Assembly (NCBI GenBank): GCA_900766195.1
Contig: CAAFUN010000147.1
Location: forward strand, 33,803 to 97,802
Origin: an uncultured Bacteroides sp.
GTDB taxonomy: Bacteria; Bacteroidota; Bacteroidia; Bacteroidales; Bacteroidaceae
DNA length: 64,000 nucleotides
Reading direction: 5' to 3'
The notes under the pieces are model-generated. The model saw only the letters and a program-made list of their open reading frames with translations. It did not search any database and had not been told where the DNA came from. Below, piece after piece: positions 8,650 to 17,335 of this stretch; the first letter of the stretch is position 1, and every line of letters begins with the position of its first letter. Position numbers and translations under genes: made by a program.

Positions 8650-9003
8650 ATGATTAACAATGAACCTTTTAAAAAACAATTTCCGGACGTACAAGTGCAA
8701 AAAATAACTACCAATGGAGTGCTAGGTCGGGCAGCAATAGAGCAAAAAGTATTGTTTTTGGTTACCGTGCAAGAAACAGGCCTATTATACTATAGTTATT
8801 CAGTTAACGAACTCACTATTTTTACAAGTAAGATCTTTAAAGAAAAATTGGATGCAATGATAGTGGGAACAGTATTGACTTGTCCTCGCACTGGCACAAA
8901 GTGGACTGTTGTCTCCTCACCCGTACTTGAAGGCCGCGAAATGAGTTTTTTAGCTGAGTATAATGGGCGTCGTGCACCCTATCATTGCTCTTATTTTATG
9001 TAA
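8650..9003 (+). CDS. hypothetical early phage protein
   Basis: 117 residues from the ATG at 8650 (the frame is open further upstream to 8578, but that would overlap the previous gene by 59 bases). Contains a hydrophobic beta-rich centre (LFLVTVQETGLLYYSY) and ends near RRAPYHCSYFM. No family recognised. Confidence 0.6.
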   Translation: MINNEPFKKQFPDVQVQKITTNGVLGRAAIEQKVLFLVTVQETGLLYYSYSVNELTIFTSKIFKEKLDAMIVGTVLTCPRTGTKWTVVSSPVLEGREMSFLAEYNGRRAPYHCSYFM

Positions 9004-9016
9004 AAGAATAGAAATT

Positions 9017-9319
9017 ATGGAAAAGTACTTTATAAAATTCGATGGAGGTGTAAACCCCAAAAACAAGGCAGAGCATGAAGCTCATGAACTGGCATCAGGC
9101 ATAGGAGATACCTTAGTTAACGGAGCTGACGCTATATCCAGCCTTGTTAAAGAGTTCGAGGTAGAACTATCTAAAATCAATGCAGCAAACAAACGTTGCT
9201 CTGATATTAAAACATACACATGGGAGAATGATCATACCACAAACATCAGCGTGGGTGGGAATACTAACCGTTCGGGCGTATGCTATCTACGAATATATAC
9301 TGTAAAAAATGAAATATAG
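9017..9319 (+). CDS. hypothetical early phage protein
   Basis: 100 residues from the ATG at 9017, chosen over an upstream in-frame start at 8963 that overlaps the previous gene. Contains KAEHEAHELASGIGDTLVNG followed by a helical segment. No family recognised. Confidence 0.55.
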   Translation: MEKYFIKFDGGVNPKNKAEHEAHELASGIGDTLVNGADAISSLVKEFEVELSKINAANKRCSDIKTYTWENDHTTNISVGGNTNRSGVCYLRIYTVKNEI

Positions 9320-9339
9320 TATGAAAAAGACTTGGACTT

Positions 9340-9882
9340 ATGAGTAATCCACATCCTTATAAAAAGCATGCCGTTGTTGCCGTCAATCCTGATGGCAGTG
9401 TAGGCGGATATTTTGATAGTATAAAACAGGCTCATGATCTATATGGCATGGACAGACACAGCATCACGGACAGTTGCAAGGTTGGCTCTATTTGCCGAGG
9501 TTTCCGCTGGTACTATGAAGAAGACTTTCGAGAGATATATCTAGATAAAGATAAATTGAAATATACTCTTGATCCTGATCGAGATCGAATAACATATCAT
9601 TTTAAAAAAGGACACCATCATGGTAATGGATGGAAAAATAGATCTGAAGAATCTAGAACGAAATTTAGAGAAGAAATGAAGAAAGTTGCTATTAAGAATC
9701 TGTCTCATCCTCGATTTGGTAAAGGTCGTCCTCAAAAAGCTGTTAAGAATATTACTACAGGCGAAATATATAGCAGTATAAAAGAATGTTCGACAAAAAC
9801 TGGCATCCCATATCCGTCTGTTATTAGATCTCTTAAACTCGGTAAACCCACGAACGGCTTTCGATTTGATTATTCACACTGA
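9340..9882 (+). CDS. NUMOD-type DNA-binding protein without nuclease domain
   Basis: 180 residues built of two NUMOD1-like helix-turn-helix repeats, one at each end: VVAVNPDGSVGGYFDSIKQA...RGFRWYYEED and VKNITTGEIYSSIKECSTKT...NGFRFDYSH. Between them is a basic NUMOD3-like linker (RSEESRTKFREEMKKVAIKN, then FGKGRPQKA). Such modules normally bring HNH or GIY-YIG homing nucleases to DNA, but no nuclease motif is present. It is either a free-standing DNA-binding protein or the remnant of a homing endonuclease. Confidence 0.7.
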   Translation: MSNPHPYKKHAVVAVNPDGSVGGYFDSIKQAHDLYGMDRHSITDSCKVGSICRGFRWYYEEDFREIYLDKDKLKYTLDPDRDRITYHFKKGHHHGNGWKNRSEESRTKFREEMKKVAIKNLSHPRFGKGRPQKAVKNITTGEIYSSIKECSTKTGIPYPSVIRSLKLGKPTNGFRFDYSH

Positions 9883-9906
9883 AAAAAGAAAGATAAATAA
9901 TATTTC

Positions 9907-10452
9907 ATGAAAATATACGTAGCGAGCAGCTGGCGCAATCAATACCAGCAAAAAGTAGTAGAACTACTTCGTCAATTGGGACATGAAGTTTATGACTTCA
10001 TGAACCCACCGGCACGAACCGGATTCAAATGGTCTGAAGTTGATCCGAACTGGAAGAGCTGGACACCGCCACAATGGCGTAAGCTCTTAGATCACCCTAT
10101 TGCAAATGAGGGCTTTAATTCAGACTTCAATGCAATGAAGTGGGCTGATGCCTGCGTAATGGTGCTGCCATGCGGTAGATCGGCCAACACGGAAGCCGGC
10201 TGGATGGCCGGCAAAGGGAAACGAGTCTTTGTATATTGCCCGGAAATGATTGAACCGGAGCTGATGTACAAAATATATGATGGCATACTCTGTTCGGAAG
10301 CTGAGCTGATTGAACAGTTCACGCCTCACACCTGCCTTGATTGTACAGCCTTTGGCGAATGCTCACTGCAGGGAGCTAAAGGCTGTACAATCAAGGCAGG
10401 TGAAGACTTTGAGTTTTATAATAAGAAATTAGTAACCGAAAAAACGGCTTAA
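9907..10452 (+). CDS. nucleoside 2-deoxyribosyltransferase-like protein with Cys-rich tail
   Basis: 181 residues. The first 135 residues match the nucleoside 2-deoxyribosyltransferase fold: KIYVASSWRNQ nucleotide-binding start, MKWADACVMVLPCG, and NTEAGWMAGKGKRVFVY with the likely catalytic Glu. The family exchanges bases on deoxyribonucleosides or hydrolyses them; phage members may serve nucleotide salvage, DNA modification or metabolism of signalling nucleotides. The tail has five cysteines (TCLDCTAFGECSLQGAKGC), possibly zinc-binding, and is encoded by a perfect 25-bp inverted repeat. It lies two genes upstream of the primase. Confidence 0.75.
   Translation: MKIYVASSWRNQYQQKVVELLRQLGHEVYDFMNPPARTGFKWSEVDPNWKSWTPPQWRKLLDHPIANEGFNSDFNAMKWADACVMVLPCGRSANTEAGWMAGKGKRVFVYCPEMIEPELMYKIYDGILCSEAELIEQFTPHTCLDCTAFGECSLQGAKGCTIKAGEDFEFYNKKLVTEKTA
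10329..10402. repeat. Perfect 25-bp inverted repeat inside a coding region
   Basis: The arm at 10329-10353 (beginning CACCTGCCTTGATTG) is the exact reverse complement of 10378-10402, with a 24-bp spacer. It encodes the whole Cys-rich tail of the deoxyribosyltransferase-like protein. In mRNA it would form a very stable stem 50 bases before the stop. Confidence 0.9.
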
Positions 10453-10454
10453 TC

Positions 10455-10841
10455 ATGGGTATGTCACATTGGAATAATACGGAAAAACAGTTTGTCCGGG
10501 ACAATGCCGACAAACTGACTATTGAGCAGATGAGTGATAAAATAGGTCGTTCATACACGGCCGTTAAATTATTCCTACACCGCAATCGCATTCCGGTGGG
10601 GACAACGGTAAAGCGGAATATGACGCTTGAGCTTATCCGTCTACGATATAAGAATCCGGAGGACTTCTATCCGTCTAAAGCCTTTTATGAGACGTTGAAG
10701 TTCACCCCTCAACGGTGGTGGGACTTATATCTAGGAAAGAAGCAAATTTCCGAAACAGAATATATCGCCTTGTGCGATTATCTGGGAGTCACTCTCCCGG
10801 AAGCCTTTGAAACTCGACAACTGACTTTTCTTGAAGATTAA
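10455..10841 (+). CDS. HTH protein upstream of the primase
   Basis: 128 residues. The N-terminus has a SANT/HTH-like region (TIEQMSDKIGRSYTAVKLFL) that resembles DNA-binding proteins of Bacteroides phages, and the C-terminus an XRE-like turn (ISETEYIALCDYLGV). It begins two bases after the upstream stop and ends five bases before the primase gene, so it is in the replication operon. It may be an initiator-accessory or regulatory protein; this is inference. Confidence 0.65.
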   Translation: MGMSHWNNTEKQFVRDNADKLTIEQMSDKIGRSYTAVKLFLHRNRIPVGTTVKRNMTLELIRLRYKNPEDFYPSKAFYETLKFTPQRWWDLYLGKKQISETEYIALCDYLGVTLPEAFETRQLTFLED

Positions 10842-10846
10842 TAAGA

Positions 10847-13800
10847 ATGGATAACAAAATCATAGAACGTATCAAGGACGCAAACGACATTGTAGATGTC
10901 ATTTCGGAGTTTGTCACCCTGCGCAAAGCAGGAGTAAATTATATAGGTGTGTGTCCGTTTCACGCAGACACACACCCTTCAATGTCTGTCAGCAGAGCAA
11001 AGCAGATCTATAAATGCTTCGTTTGCGAACAGGGTGGAGATGTAATTAACTTCGTCCAGGAATACGAGAAAAAAACATTTTCCGAGGCTTTGGCCTATCT
11101 TGGAAAACGCGTAGGAATAGACTACCAGCCGACAGATCTTACTCCGGAACAACAGGAACACAACAAACTTATTGAGAGCCTGCGTGTGGCCAATCGTGCA
11201 GCTGCCGATCATTATCACGAGCAGCTGCAGGAAGCTTCGGTTTATCTTAAAGGCCGCGGCTACGATCTCGAAGATGCTGCAGTTTGCAATACTCTCAATC
11301 TGTTTTGCGTAGGCTTTGCCCCTAAAGGCAATCTGTTTAAAAAGTGGGCTTCCAGTGCCGGGTATGCTCACAACAAGCTGCTTGCTGCAGGACTTCTCAA
11401 GCAAGGCGAGCGTGGCAGTTATGATGCCTTCCAGGACAGACTTTTATTTCCTTTTTTCGATCTCCATGGTAACGTTGTCGGATTTACCGGCCGGTTGATT
11501 GAGCCGAAGGAAGGAAGCCCCAAATACAGTAACACCGGAGACACGCTGCTATTCACAAAAGGAAAGCATATCTATGGTTTGTACCAGGCTAAACAGGCTA
11601 TAGCTAGGATGGGATTTGCGTATCTAGTAGAAGGTCAAATGGATGCCTTATCTCTTCATCTTGTCGGTGTGTCCAATGCCTTTGCCGGGTCCGGGACAGC
11701 CTTTACAGAGGAGCAAATAAGAACGGTATCCCGTTTTACGTCCGATATCGTATTAGCCTATGATGCTGACAGTGCCGGCATTAAAGCCTCGCTAAAACAT
11801 GCGGAATCATTCCTGCGACAAAAGTTCAACATCAAATGTGTGACGCTTCCGGACGGACAGGATCCGGACAACATCGCTCAGGAGATGAAAGCTGATACAG
11901 CCAAATATCTCGTTAACAACACGGTCGATTTTGTGACCTACTTCTACAATGTCCTGCTAGGCAGTGACCTCGATGTAGATCACAAAGAAGAGGTGCTGAA
12001 TGAGATACTCAAGCTTATCGGCCAGATTGAAAGCGAAACGAAGAGATTGGAATATTGTCGATTATTAGAGAAGCTGTCTGATAATAATTTAGAGGTGTTA
12101 CGGAAACGCTCTTCTTCTATTTATAATCAGCTCCCGGCTCTTCCGGATCATGCTCAAATGGCAGATGGAATATACGGTCTTGATGCATTGGAAGATGTAG
12201 CAGACGAAGATGAGGACTGTTTTCTCACTGCGGATTACGATACCTTTCTCAAAGCTTACGGAGAGAGCCCTACGGTCTATCTAAAAGGAGTGTTAACCAG
12301 GACACAGGTTCAGGAGCTTCGCCGTGCGCACGGCCAGTTCTGCACTAACTATGCAGAGCTGGGTCTAACATCAACCGGACAAGAAAAAGACTTTACAGCC
12401 TCTCTTGTGGCCTGTACTCGTGCAGGAATGACTGTCATGGTAGAAAGCGAATCTACAGATACAGAAGATGATGAAGAGGCAGAAGAACAGGCCAATACAA
12501 AAAGAAGGCTTCGCTGTGGTATCAGTCCTGCTGATAGAGACACCTTTATCAACTACTACGTGTATATGCATTGCTCCTTTCTTGCCGGATATGGGGCTGA
12601 TCGAACGCCTTTTATAGAACGCTGTGCCGAGCTGATCAGTTATTGTTCAGAATCGCAACGCCAGGTCAATATGGACTTATTTAAGTCTTGGCTAGGCCTT
12701 ACTAAATCGGCTTTAACGGCTATCTTAAAGCCTTATCTGGACAAACAGAAATCGCGCATTGCCATATCTTCGCAACGCCAGGATGATCTTGACGATTCCT
12801 TGGTAGAGCTGGATCCGGAAGAAGAGATACCCTTGTATGTCAAGGAAAGCAAGGAGTATTATGAAATGTACCGGGAAAAGAACTATTACCCTCGCCTCAA
12901 TAACGAAGGCGAACCGGTGTGCTACGTCTTTGTTGAAAACAGACAAAGCCGGCCGGTGGGAGATTTTTATATGGAACCGCTGCTGCATATCTACAGCGAC
13001 AATAAAGACGAAAACAAGCGTGTGGTTCGCATCAACCGCCGATTCTATAAAAAGCCTCTTTACGTGGAGCTACCGTCAAAAGCCTTCACCAAGCTTTCCA
13101 CCATGGAAGATGAACTTATTATGCTAGAGGCCGTAAACTTCTGCAATGGAGACGATAAGCAGTGGCGAAAAATCAAAGAATACATGAGTAGACGCTATGT
13201 CTATTGCACCGAGATCACTACCTATGGCAATCAGCAGGAAGACGGTATGTCCGTCAAAGAAGATCAGAACTTCTTTGCCTTTTCAAACGGCATCTACCAC
13301 CAGGTTAATGACGAATGGCTGTTTGAGCCGGTTAACGAGCTCGGCATTGCAGTTCACAACAAACAGAACTACTACCTACCGGCATTCAGTGCTATATATG
13401 CCGGAAGCGGTCGGAAAAACGATAAATACGAAATTATATCAACCCTTATGTATCGGGATATCCCATCTGCCAAACAAGTCACTTTCGAGACGTGGGCCAG
13501 TCTGATGGATCAAGTTTATAAAATCAACGACAACGGTAAATGGGCATTACTTTTCTCTATCATGTGCGCTTTCCGGAGCAATATACACAGCCTAGACCGA
13601 CTGTTTACCGCTCCCTTCTTCATGGGGCCTATGTCTTCCGGAAAGACACAGATTGCTATCTCTATCCGCTCCCTATTTATATCTCCAAAGGTTCCCATCT
13701 TTAACCTGAATATCGGAACAGACGCTGCCATGAGCACACTAATGGGCACCTTCAGAGACGTGCCTGTAGTGCTAGACGAATACAACAACAAAGACATTTC

Positions 13801-14881
13801 TGATATCAAGTTCCAGGCACTTAAAGGTATCGTATATGACGGTGACGGCCGACAAAAGCGGAAAGGTACCGGCAGCAAGGAAATTGAGAATGATAAAGTA
13901 TATGCTCCTGTCGTAATATGCGGACAGGAAACACCGCAACGTGATGATAATGCCCTGATGAGTCGTATCATTGTGTGCGAAGTCCCTAAGCCTTCAGGCC
14001 CACGTAGCCGCGAAGAGATTGAAATGTTTGAAAAGCTCAAAGAAATAGAGGATCCGGACAAAGTAGGACTGAGCAACGTACTGCTCGAGATACTGCAGCT
14101 TCGGCCCCTGGTGATGAAGCATTTTAAGCGAATGAAACAAGTGTGCTACATGGAGCTGAAAGATGCCATATCCAACGTAGGCGAAATAGACCGACTTATG
14201 AAAACGGCTTCTTTGTTCCTGGCCACCTGCAAGCTTTTAGAAGAGCAAACTACGCTGAAGCTTCCATTCACATATAAAGAGTTCTTTCAAATAGCCATCG
14301 ACAAAATAAAGAGCCAGGTAGAGTTAATTAGCAAGTCTGATAAGCTGGCCACCTTCTTCAAGGCCATGGACGTAATGATTGATACCAAGGCCGTATTGCA
14401 AGGCCGTGAGTTCTCTATCGAAGAGAAACAGAAGCTCACCATTACACTCTCTAAAAAAGAGAAAAAAGAGGTTGTTTTGCCTCCTGCTACCCGCGTTCTC
14501 TACCTGCGTGTAAGTAATATATATTCGCTATACACAAAGTCTTCATACAATAAAGAAGAGACTACGCAAAGCACGATTGAACAAAATCTCCGCTCGCACC
14601 CGTCATATCTCGGTTCCGTGTCCGGGAAACGTTTCGATTGGAATGAGGTAGCAGAAGTACCTTCCGGAGAATTTACCGGCACAAACGAAGAAAGCGGTGA
14701 TCCTCAATCAAAAGCAGACAACCGCGTAACCAAACGCCTGGTACCGTTCGGCATCAACACCAGTTGTATAGCTCTAAATTATAACATCTTTAGAGATTTA
14801 TACGACATCGATCTAGAACGAAAGTCAAGCCAGGAAAACAGCAACAATAACGAGACGGAAGCACAACCGCTCCCGTTCTAA
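10847..14881 (+). CDS. primase-helicase (CHC2 zinc finger, TOPRIM, P-loop ATPase)
   Basis: 1344 residues, a fused replication protein. The N-terminus is DnaG-like: a CHC2 zinc finger (C36, H39, C57, C60) and a TOPRIM domain (YLVEGQMDALSL, then VLAYDADSAG). A long middle region of unknown role follows (about 430-880). The C-terminal third is a P-loop ATPase (GPMSSGKT near residue 926, Walker B VVLDEYNN, arginine-rich LMSRIIVCEVPK) of the helicase-superfamily-3/DUF927-like kind. Such fusions unwind and prime phage replication forks. It lies just upstream of the repeat-rich putative origin. Confidence 0.85.
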   Translation: MDNKIIERIKDANDIVDVISEFVTLRKAGVNYIGVCPFHADTHPSMSVSRAKQIYKCFVCEQGGDVINFVQEYEKKTFSEALAYLGKRVGIDYQPTDLTPEQQEHNKLIESLRVANRAAADHYHEQLQEASVYLKGRGYDLEDAAVCNTLNLFCVGFAPKGNLFKKWASSAGYAHNKLLAAGLLKQGERGSYDAFQDRLLFPFFDLHGNVVGFTGRLIEPKEGSPKYSNTGDTLLFTKGKHIYGLYQAKQAIARMGFAYLVEGQMDALSLHLVGVSNAFAGSGTAFTEEQIRTVSRFTSDIVLAYDADSAGIKASLKHAESFLRQKFNIKCVTLPDGQDPDNIAQEMKADTAKYLVNNTVDFVTYFYNVLLGSDLDVDHKEEVLNEILKLIGQIESETKRLEYCRLLEKLSDNNLEVLRKRSSSIYNQLPALPDHAQMADGIYGLDALEDVADEDEDCFLTADYDTFLKAYGESPTVYLKGVLTRTQVQELRRAHGQFCTNYAELGLTSTGQEKDFTASLVACTRAGMTVMVESESTDTEDDEEAEEQANTKRRLRCGISPADRDTFINYYVYMHCSFLAGYGADRTPFIERCAELISYCSESQRQVNMDLFKSWLGLTKSALTAILKPYLDKQKSRIAISSQRQDDLDDSLVELDPEEEIPLYVKESKEYYEMYREKNYYPRLNNEGEPVCYVFVENRQSRPVGDFYMEPLLHIYSDNKDENKRVVRINRRFYKKPLYVELPSKAFTKLSTMEDELIMLEAVNFCNGDDKQWRKIKEYMSRRYVYCTEITTYGNQQEDGMSVKEDQNFFAFSNGIYHQVNDEWLFEPVNELGIAVHNKQNYYLPAFSAIYAGSGRKNDKYEIISTLMYRDIPSAKQVTFETWASLMDQVYKINDNGKWALLFSIMCAFRSNIHSLDRLFTAPFFMGPMSSGKTQIAISIRSLFISPKVPIFNLNIGTDAAMSTLMGTFRDVPVVLDEYNNKDISDIKFQALKGIVYDGDGRQKRKGTGSKEIENDKVYAPVVICGQETPQRDDNALMSRIIVCEVPKPSGPRSREEIEMFEKLKEIEDPDKVGLSNVLLEILQLRPLVMKHFKRMKQVCYMELKDAISNVGEIDRLMKTASLFLATCKLLEEQTTLKLPFTYKEFFQIAIDKIKSQVELISKSDKLATFFKAMDVMIDTKAVLQGREFSIEEKQKLTITLSKKEKKEVVLPPATRVLYLRVSNIYSLYTKSSYNKEETTQSTIEQNLRSHPSYLGSVSGKRFDWNEVAEVPSGEFTGTNEESGDPQSKADNRVTKRLVPFGINTSCIALNYNIFRDLYDIDLERKSSQENSNNNETEAQPLPF

Positions 14882-14903
14882 ATATTAATCAATTAAACAA
14901 TTT

Positions 14904-15536
14904 ATGAAAATGAAAACAACGGATGAAAAAGCAGGAGAGTTTTCCGCTTCTCTTAGCAATCAAAGTGGGACGTACGCTAAAGGCGAAATTGAAACGGCCT
15001 TTGTTTGCGGATATAATAAAGCCTTAGAAGAGATAGGCTCTAATGCTTTAGCTTGCATCATGGAGCGTAAAAGACAAATTGAAATGGAAGGTTTTGATTT
15101 AAAAAGGGATGATAGTTACACAGACGAGGAACTCCCTTGTCTTGCAGCTTCTTATTTAATGGCTCCACTTTACAGAAAAACAAAGGTGATTCCCCCCTAT
15201 TTTCCAAGAAGATGGGACTGGTCTTGGTGGAAACCAGCTAAAGATAATTCTGTAAAAGAACGACTCCGGGAATTGAGTAAAAGCGGTGCTCTTATATTAG
15301 CTGAGATGGATCGACTCGTGAGAAGCGAAAATAATGTCGAGGCCGAGGACTATAGTAGATATGGTCACACACTCTTCATCTCACAAGATGAATACTACGC
15401 AATCAAAAACTCAATCAGCTCTATTCATCAAGTAATAGGAGCGTTTAACCATGAAGGCATGGCTAAAACCAGACGGCTCGAATTTGCAAAGAAGCTTGAG
15501 AATTTAGTTGAAAGATATGAAACAGAAAGGAGATAA
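14904..15536 (+). CDS. hypothetical phage protein with acidic/Trp-rich core
   Basis: 210 residues. The centre (MERKRQIEMEGFDLKRDDSY, then LAASYLMAPL, WDWSWWKPAK and LSKSGALILAEMDRL) is a pattern common to small phage proteins found in early regions of many phages. I know no function for it. The C-terminal third (FISQDEYYAIKNSISSIHQV) is not recognised. Normal spacing from the primase gene. Confidence 0.65.
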   Translation: MKMKTTDEKAGEFSASLSNQSGTYAKGEIETAFVCGYNKALEEIGSNALACIMERKRQIEMEGFDLKRDDSYTDEELPCLAASYLMAPLYRKTKVIPPYFPRRWDWSWWKPAKDNSVKERLRELSKSGALILAEMDRLVRSENNVEAEDYSRYGHTLFISQDEYYAIKNSISSIHQVIGAFNHEGMAKTRRLEFAKKLENLVERYETERR

Positions 15537-15539
15537 AGT

Positions 15540-16055
15540 ATGTATTACAAAATAGAAAATAAGAACTGCAAAGTTTATAAAGAGTTACGCGCTATGCGTG
15601 AAAACGAACTTTTAATTGAAGAAGCAAACCGAAAGGCTCTTGCCGAAAGGATATCACATACTTATGAAAAATTTTATGGATATCATGGGCAACAAAACAT
15701 AAACCGGGTTTCTACCTATATTGGGTTTCGTTTTAATGAATCTGATAAAATAGACAAGTCAGTTTGGGTTCCCTCTAAAGATAAACCAGGCATATACCTC
15801 CCAAATAATAGAACTAAAGCGGGAAGAGAAATGAACTTATTTCTCCGCACATTAAAGAAAGGTTGCCTTTGGGAGGTATGGGAGATACTTGACGCGCCGG
15901 AGATTGGCTGTTTTCAATTCCCTTATGTCGATATCATTGGCGATATTATCATTATATATTTAGACGACAAGCAGGAGCCTAAAGATAAAAATGTGATTGA
16001 AATAACCAAGAAGGAATTTTATTCGATTCTACGCCCTGATGGTGGAGAAAAATGA
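15540..16055 (+). CDS. hypothetical phage protein
   Basis: 171 residues, helical N-terminus then a beta-rich part containing FPYVDIIGDIIIIYLDD. Starts three bases after the previous stop and is the last gene of the early operon before a strong terminator. No family recognised. Confidence 0.6.
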   Translation: MYYKIENKNCKVYKELRAMRENELLIEEANRKALAERISHTYEKFYGYHGQQNINRVSTYIGFRFNESDKIDKSVWVPSKDKPGIYLPNNRTKAGREMNLFLRTLKKGCLWEVWEILDAPEIGCFQFPYVDIIGDIIIIYLDDKQEPKDKNVIEITKKEFYSILRPDGGEK

Positions 16056-16082
16056 AATAGTAGAAAGTATCACAGTATTATA

Positions 16083-16124
16083 GAGCGGTGTTCACCAGTC
16101 CGGATTGAACACCGCTCAATCTTT
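16083..16124 (+). terminator. Strong terminator ending the early operon
   Basis: A perfect 12-bp stem, GAGCGGTGTTCA (16083-16094) and TGAACACCGCTC (16106-16117), is followed by AATCTTTT. Confidence 0.85.
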
Positions 16125-16134
16125 TATGTACCCT

Positions 16135-16212
16135 CACGCCGAAAGGGGTATTCTTGCAGACATGCCGAAAGGGGTATTATCGTAAACACACCGAACGGGG
16201 TATCCCTTCCCT
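16135..16212. repeat. Three 26-bp direct repeats (iterons)
   Basis: Units start at 16135, 16161 and 16187, an exact 26-bp period. The conserved first 17 bases are CA[C/T][G/A]CCGAA[A/C]GGGGTAT, and the remaining nine are variable. This is the form of initiator-binding iterons at plasmid and phage origins. Confidence 0.85.
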
Positions 16213-16314
16213 TCTCTTTCAACTCTTATTTTTACATCCCCCGCACCCCCTGAATTAAAAAAGAGACTTAAAGAAAAGAACGCGCGAATTGAAAGAAAAA
16301 AAACGCAAACTACC

Positions 16315-16666
16315 ATCCAACAGTCCAACAGTCCAACAAACGGAATTTCTTTCAATCCATAGATAAGAGATAATGGGCTCATATATAGTATATTATATAT
16401 TTTAAATGAAATAATATATATATATAATACGTGTTGGACTGTTGGTTTTTGTTGGACGGTGTTGGACTGTTGGTTTTTGAGGGTTCTTTTCGTTTGTGGA
16501 CACTTCCTCTTCTCCGTCCAACAAAAAGATTGCTTTTCCCTCTTTGTTGGACGAAAATATGAGCGTCCAACATTCATTTTTAAGTGCTCACATTTGTGTA
16601 TATCATTAACAATCAATATCTTTACACTTTATAAAATCCGCGTGTTGGACTGTTGGACGGTTGGAC
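16315..16666. repeat. Array of GTTGGAC heptamers flanking an AT-rich tract
   Basis: Eleven exact GTTGGAC copies lie within 345 bp: plus strand at 16433, 16451, 16461, 16546, 16644, 16652 and 16660; minus strand at 16323, 16331, 16516 and 16565. Several are tandem with an 8-bp period. The copies left of the AT-rich tract (16379-16430, almost only A and T) are on the minus strand and those just right of it are on the plus strand, so the repeats face outward from it. Confidence 0.85.
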
Positions 16667-16714
16667 GGAAAAAATACGCAGAAACTCTATTCACAACGAA
16701 AAACGGAAAAAGCT

Positions 16715-17239
16715 ATGATGGTTACGAAAATCACGATAACACCCTATCTCGTGGAATATCTCTTCGGAAAATTCAACAATGGAGCGGAAGAACCTATCCA
16801 TTTCCCTGATGACTCCGATATATATCACGTTATCTGGCAGCTCATGATGAAGCGGCCTAAAGATTCCTCTTTTGTAGATACCGGCAATTTGCCTATTTAC
16901 CTGCCTAACAGGCGCGAGGGCAAAGATCCTAAGACGTACAACTACCTGTCGCCACGCTCGGCAGATATCATAGAAAAGCATGTGAAGCGAATGTTTAATG
17001 AAGAGCTTCGCTCGCAGCTCTCAGACAATCGTGAACGTGGCCGGATGTATCAAGACATTGAGGTAGTTCATCAATTCGTATGCAACTATGGAATTGAATC
17101 TATCAGCGAAGACGCACTATTGAAAAACTTCTATCGTTGGCGCGAAAACATCCGGAAAATGCGCACGAGACGCAATTATGAAAGAAGGTTAAATAACGTA
17201 GGAAAAATGTCCGACCAAAAGGGCTGTTTTGTCCGCTAA
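16715..17239 (+). CDS. unknown protein encoded inside the putative origin
   Basis: 174 residues from ATG 16715 (the adjacent ATG 16718 is equally possible; the open frame extends upstream through the GTTGGAC repeats but without a likely start). Begins MMVTKITITPYLVEYLFGKF and ends in a basic region (RWRENIRKMRTRRNYERRLN), suggesting nucleic-acid binding. It lies between two repeat arrays, and the second array begins within its last codons. An initiator or repressor acting on those repeats is plausible but untested. Confidence 0.65.
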   Translation: MMVTKITITPYLVEYLFGKFNNGAEEPIHFPDDSDIYHVIWQLMMKRPKDSSFVDTGNLPIYLPNRREGKDPKTYNYLSPRSADIIEKHVKRMFNEELRSQLSDNRERGRMYQDIEVVHQFVCNYGIESISEDALLKNFYRWRENIRKMRTRRNYERRLNNVGKMSDQKGCFVR

Positions 17240-17296
17240 CGTGGGAAAAAATGTCCTGCCTGTGGCGTAAAAGCGTCCTACCTATGGCGAACTTAT
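17209..17296. repeat. Four 22-bp direct repeats
   Basis: GTCC recurs at 17209, 17231, 17253 and 17275 with an exact 22-bp period. The last two units share GTCCT[G/A]CCT[G/A]TGGCG. Units 1 and 3 are each preceded by GGAAAAAATGTCC-like sequence, giving a weaker 44-bp higher-order period. The array overlaps the 3' end of the gene at 16715. Confidence 0.7.
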
Positions 17297-17335
17297 TGAT
17301 TTACAAATGTTTAAAACGTTAATATCATTAAAAAT

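Larger units (their letters stand above)
16135..17296. other. Putative phage replication origin
   Basis: Within 1.2 kb are three 26-bp iterons, purine-rich tracts, eleven GTTGGAC copies around a roughly 50-bp AT tract (a candidate unwinding element), a small protein gene, and four 22-bp direct repeats. The primase-helicase operon ends just upstream. This is the composition of an iteron-controlled origin; the call is inference from layout. Confidence 0.5.

Noticed and set aside
13516..14076. 186-residue minus-strand frame within the primase gene
   Set aside because: It is antisense to the conserved P-loop ATPase and has no independent support.
16134..16616. 160-residue minus-strand frame across the putative origin
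   Set aside because: It runs through iterons and AT-rich sequence, has low-complexity content and no family resemblance.
16315..16666. CRISPR array in the GTTGGAC region
   Set aside because: Repeats are 7-8 bp, occur on both strands and spacing is irregular; no cas genes.
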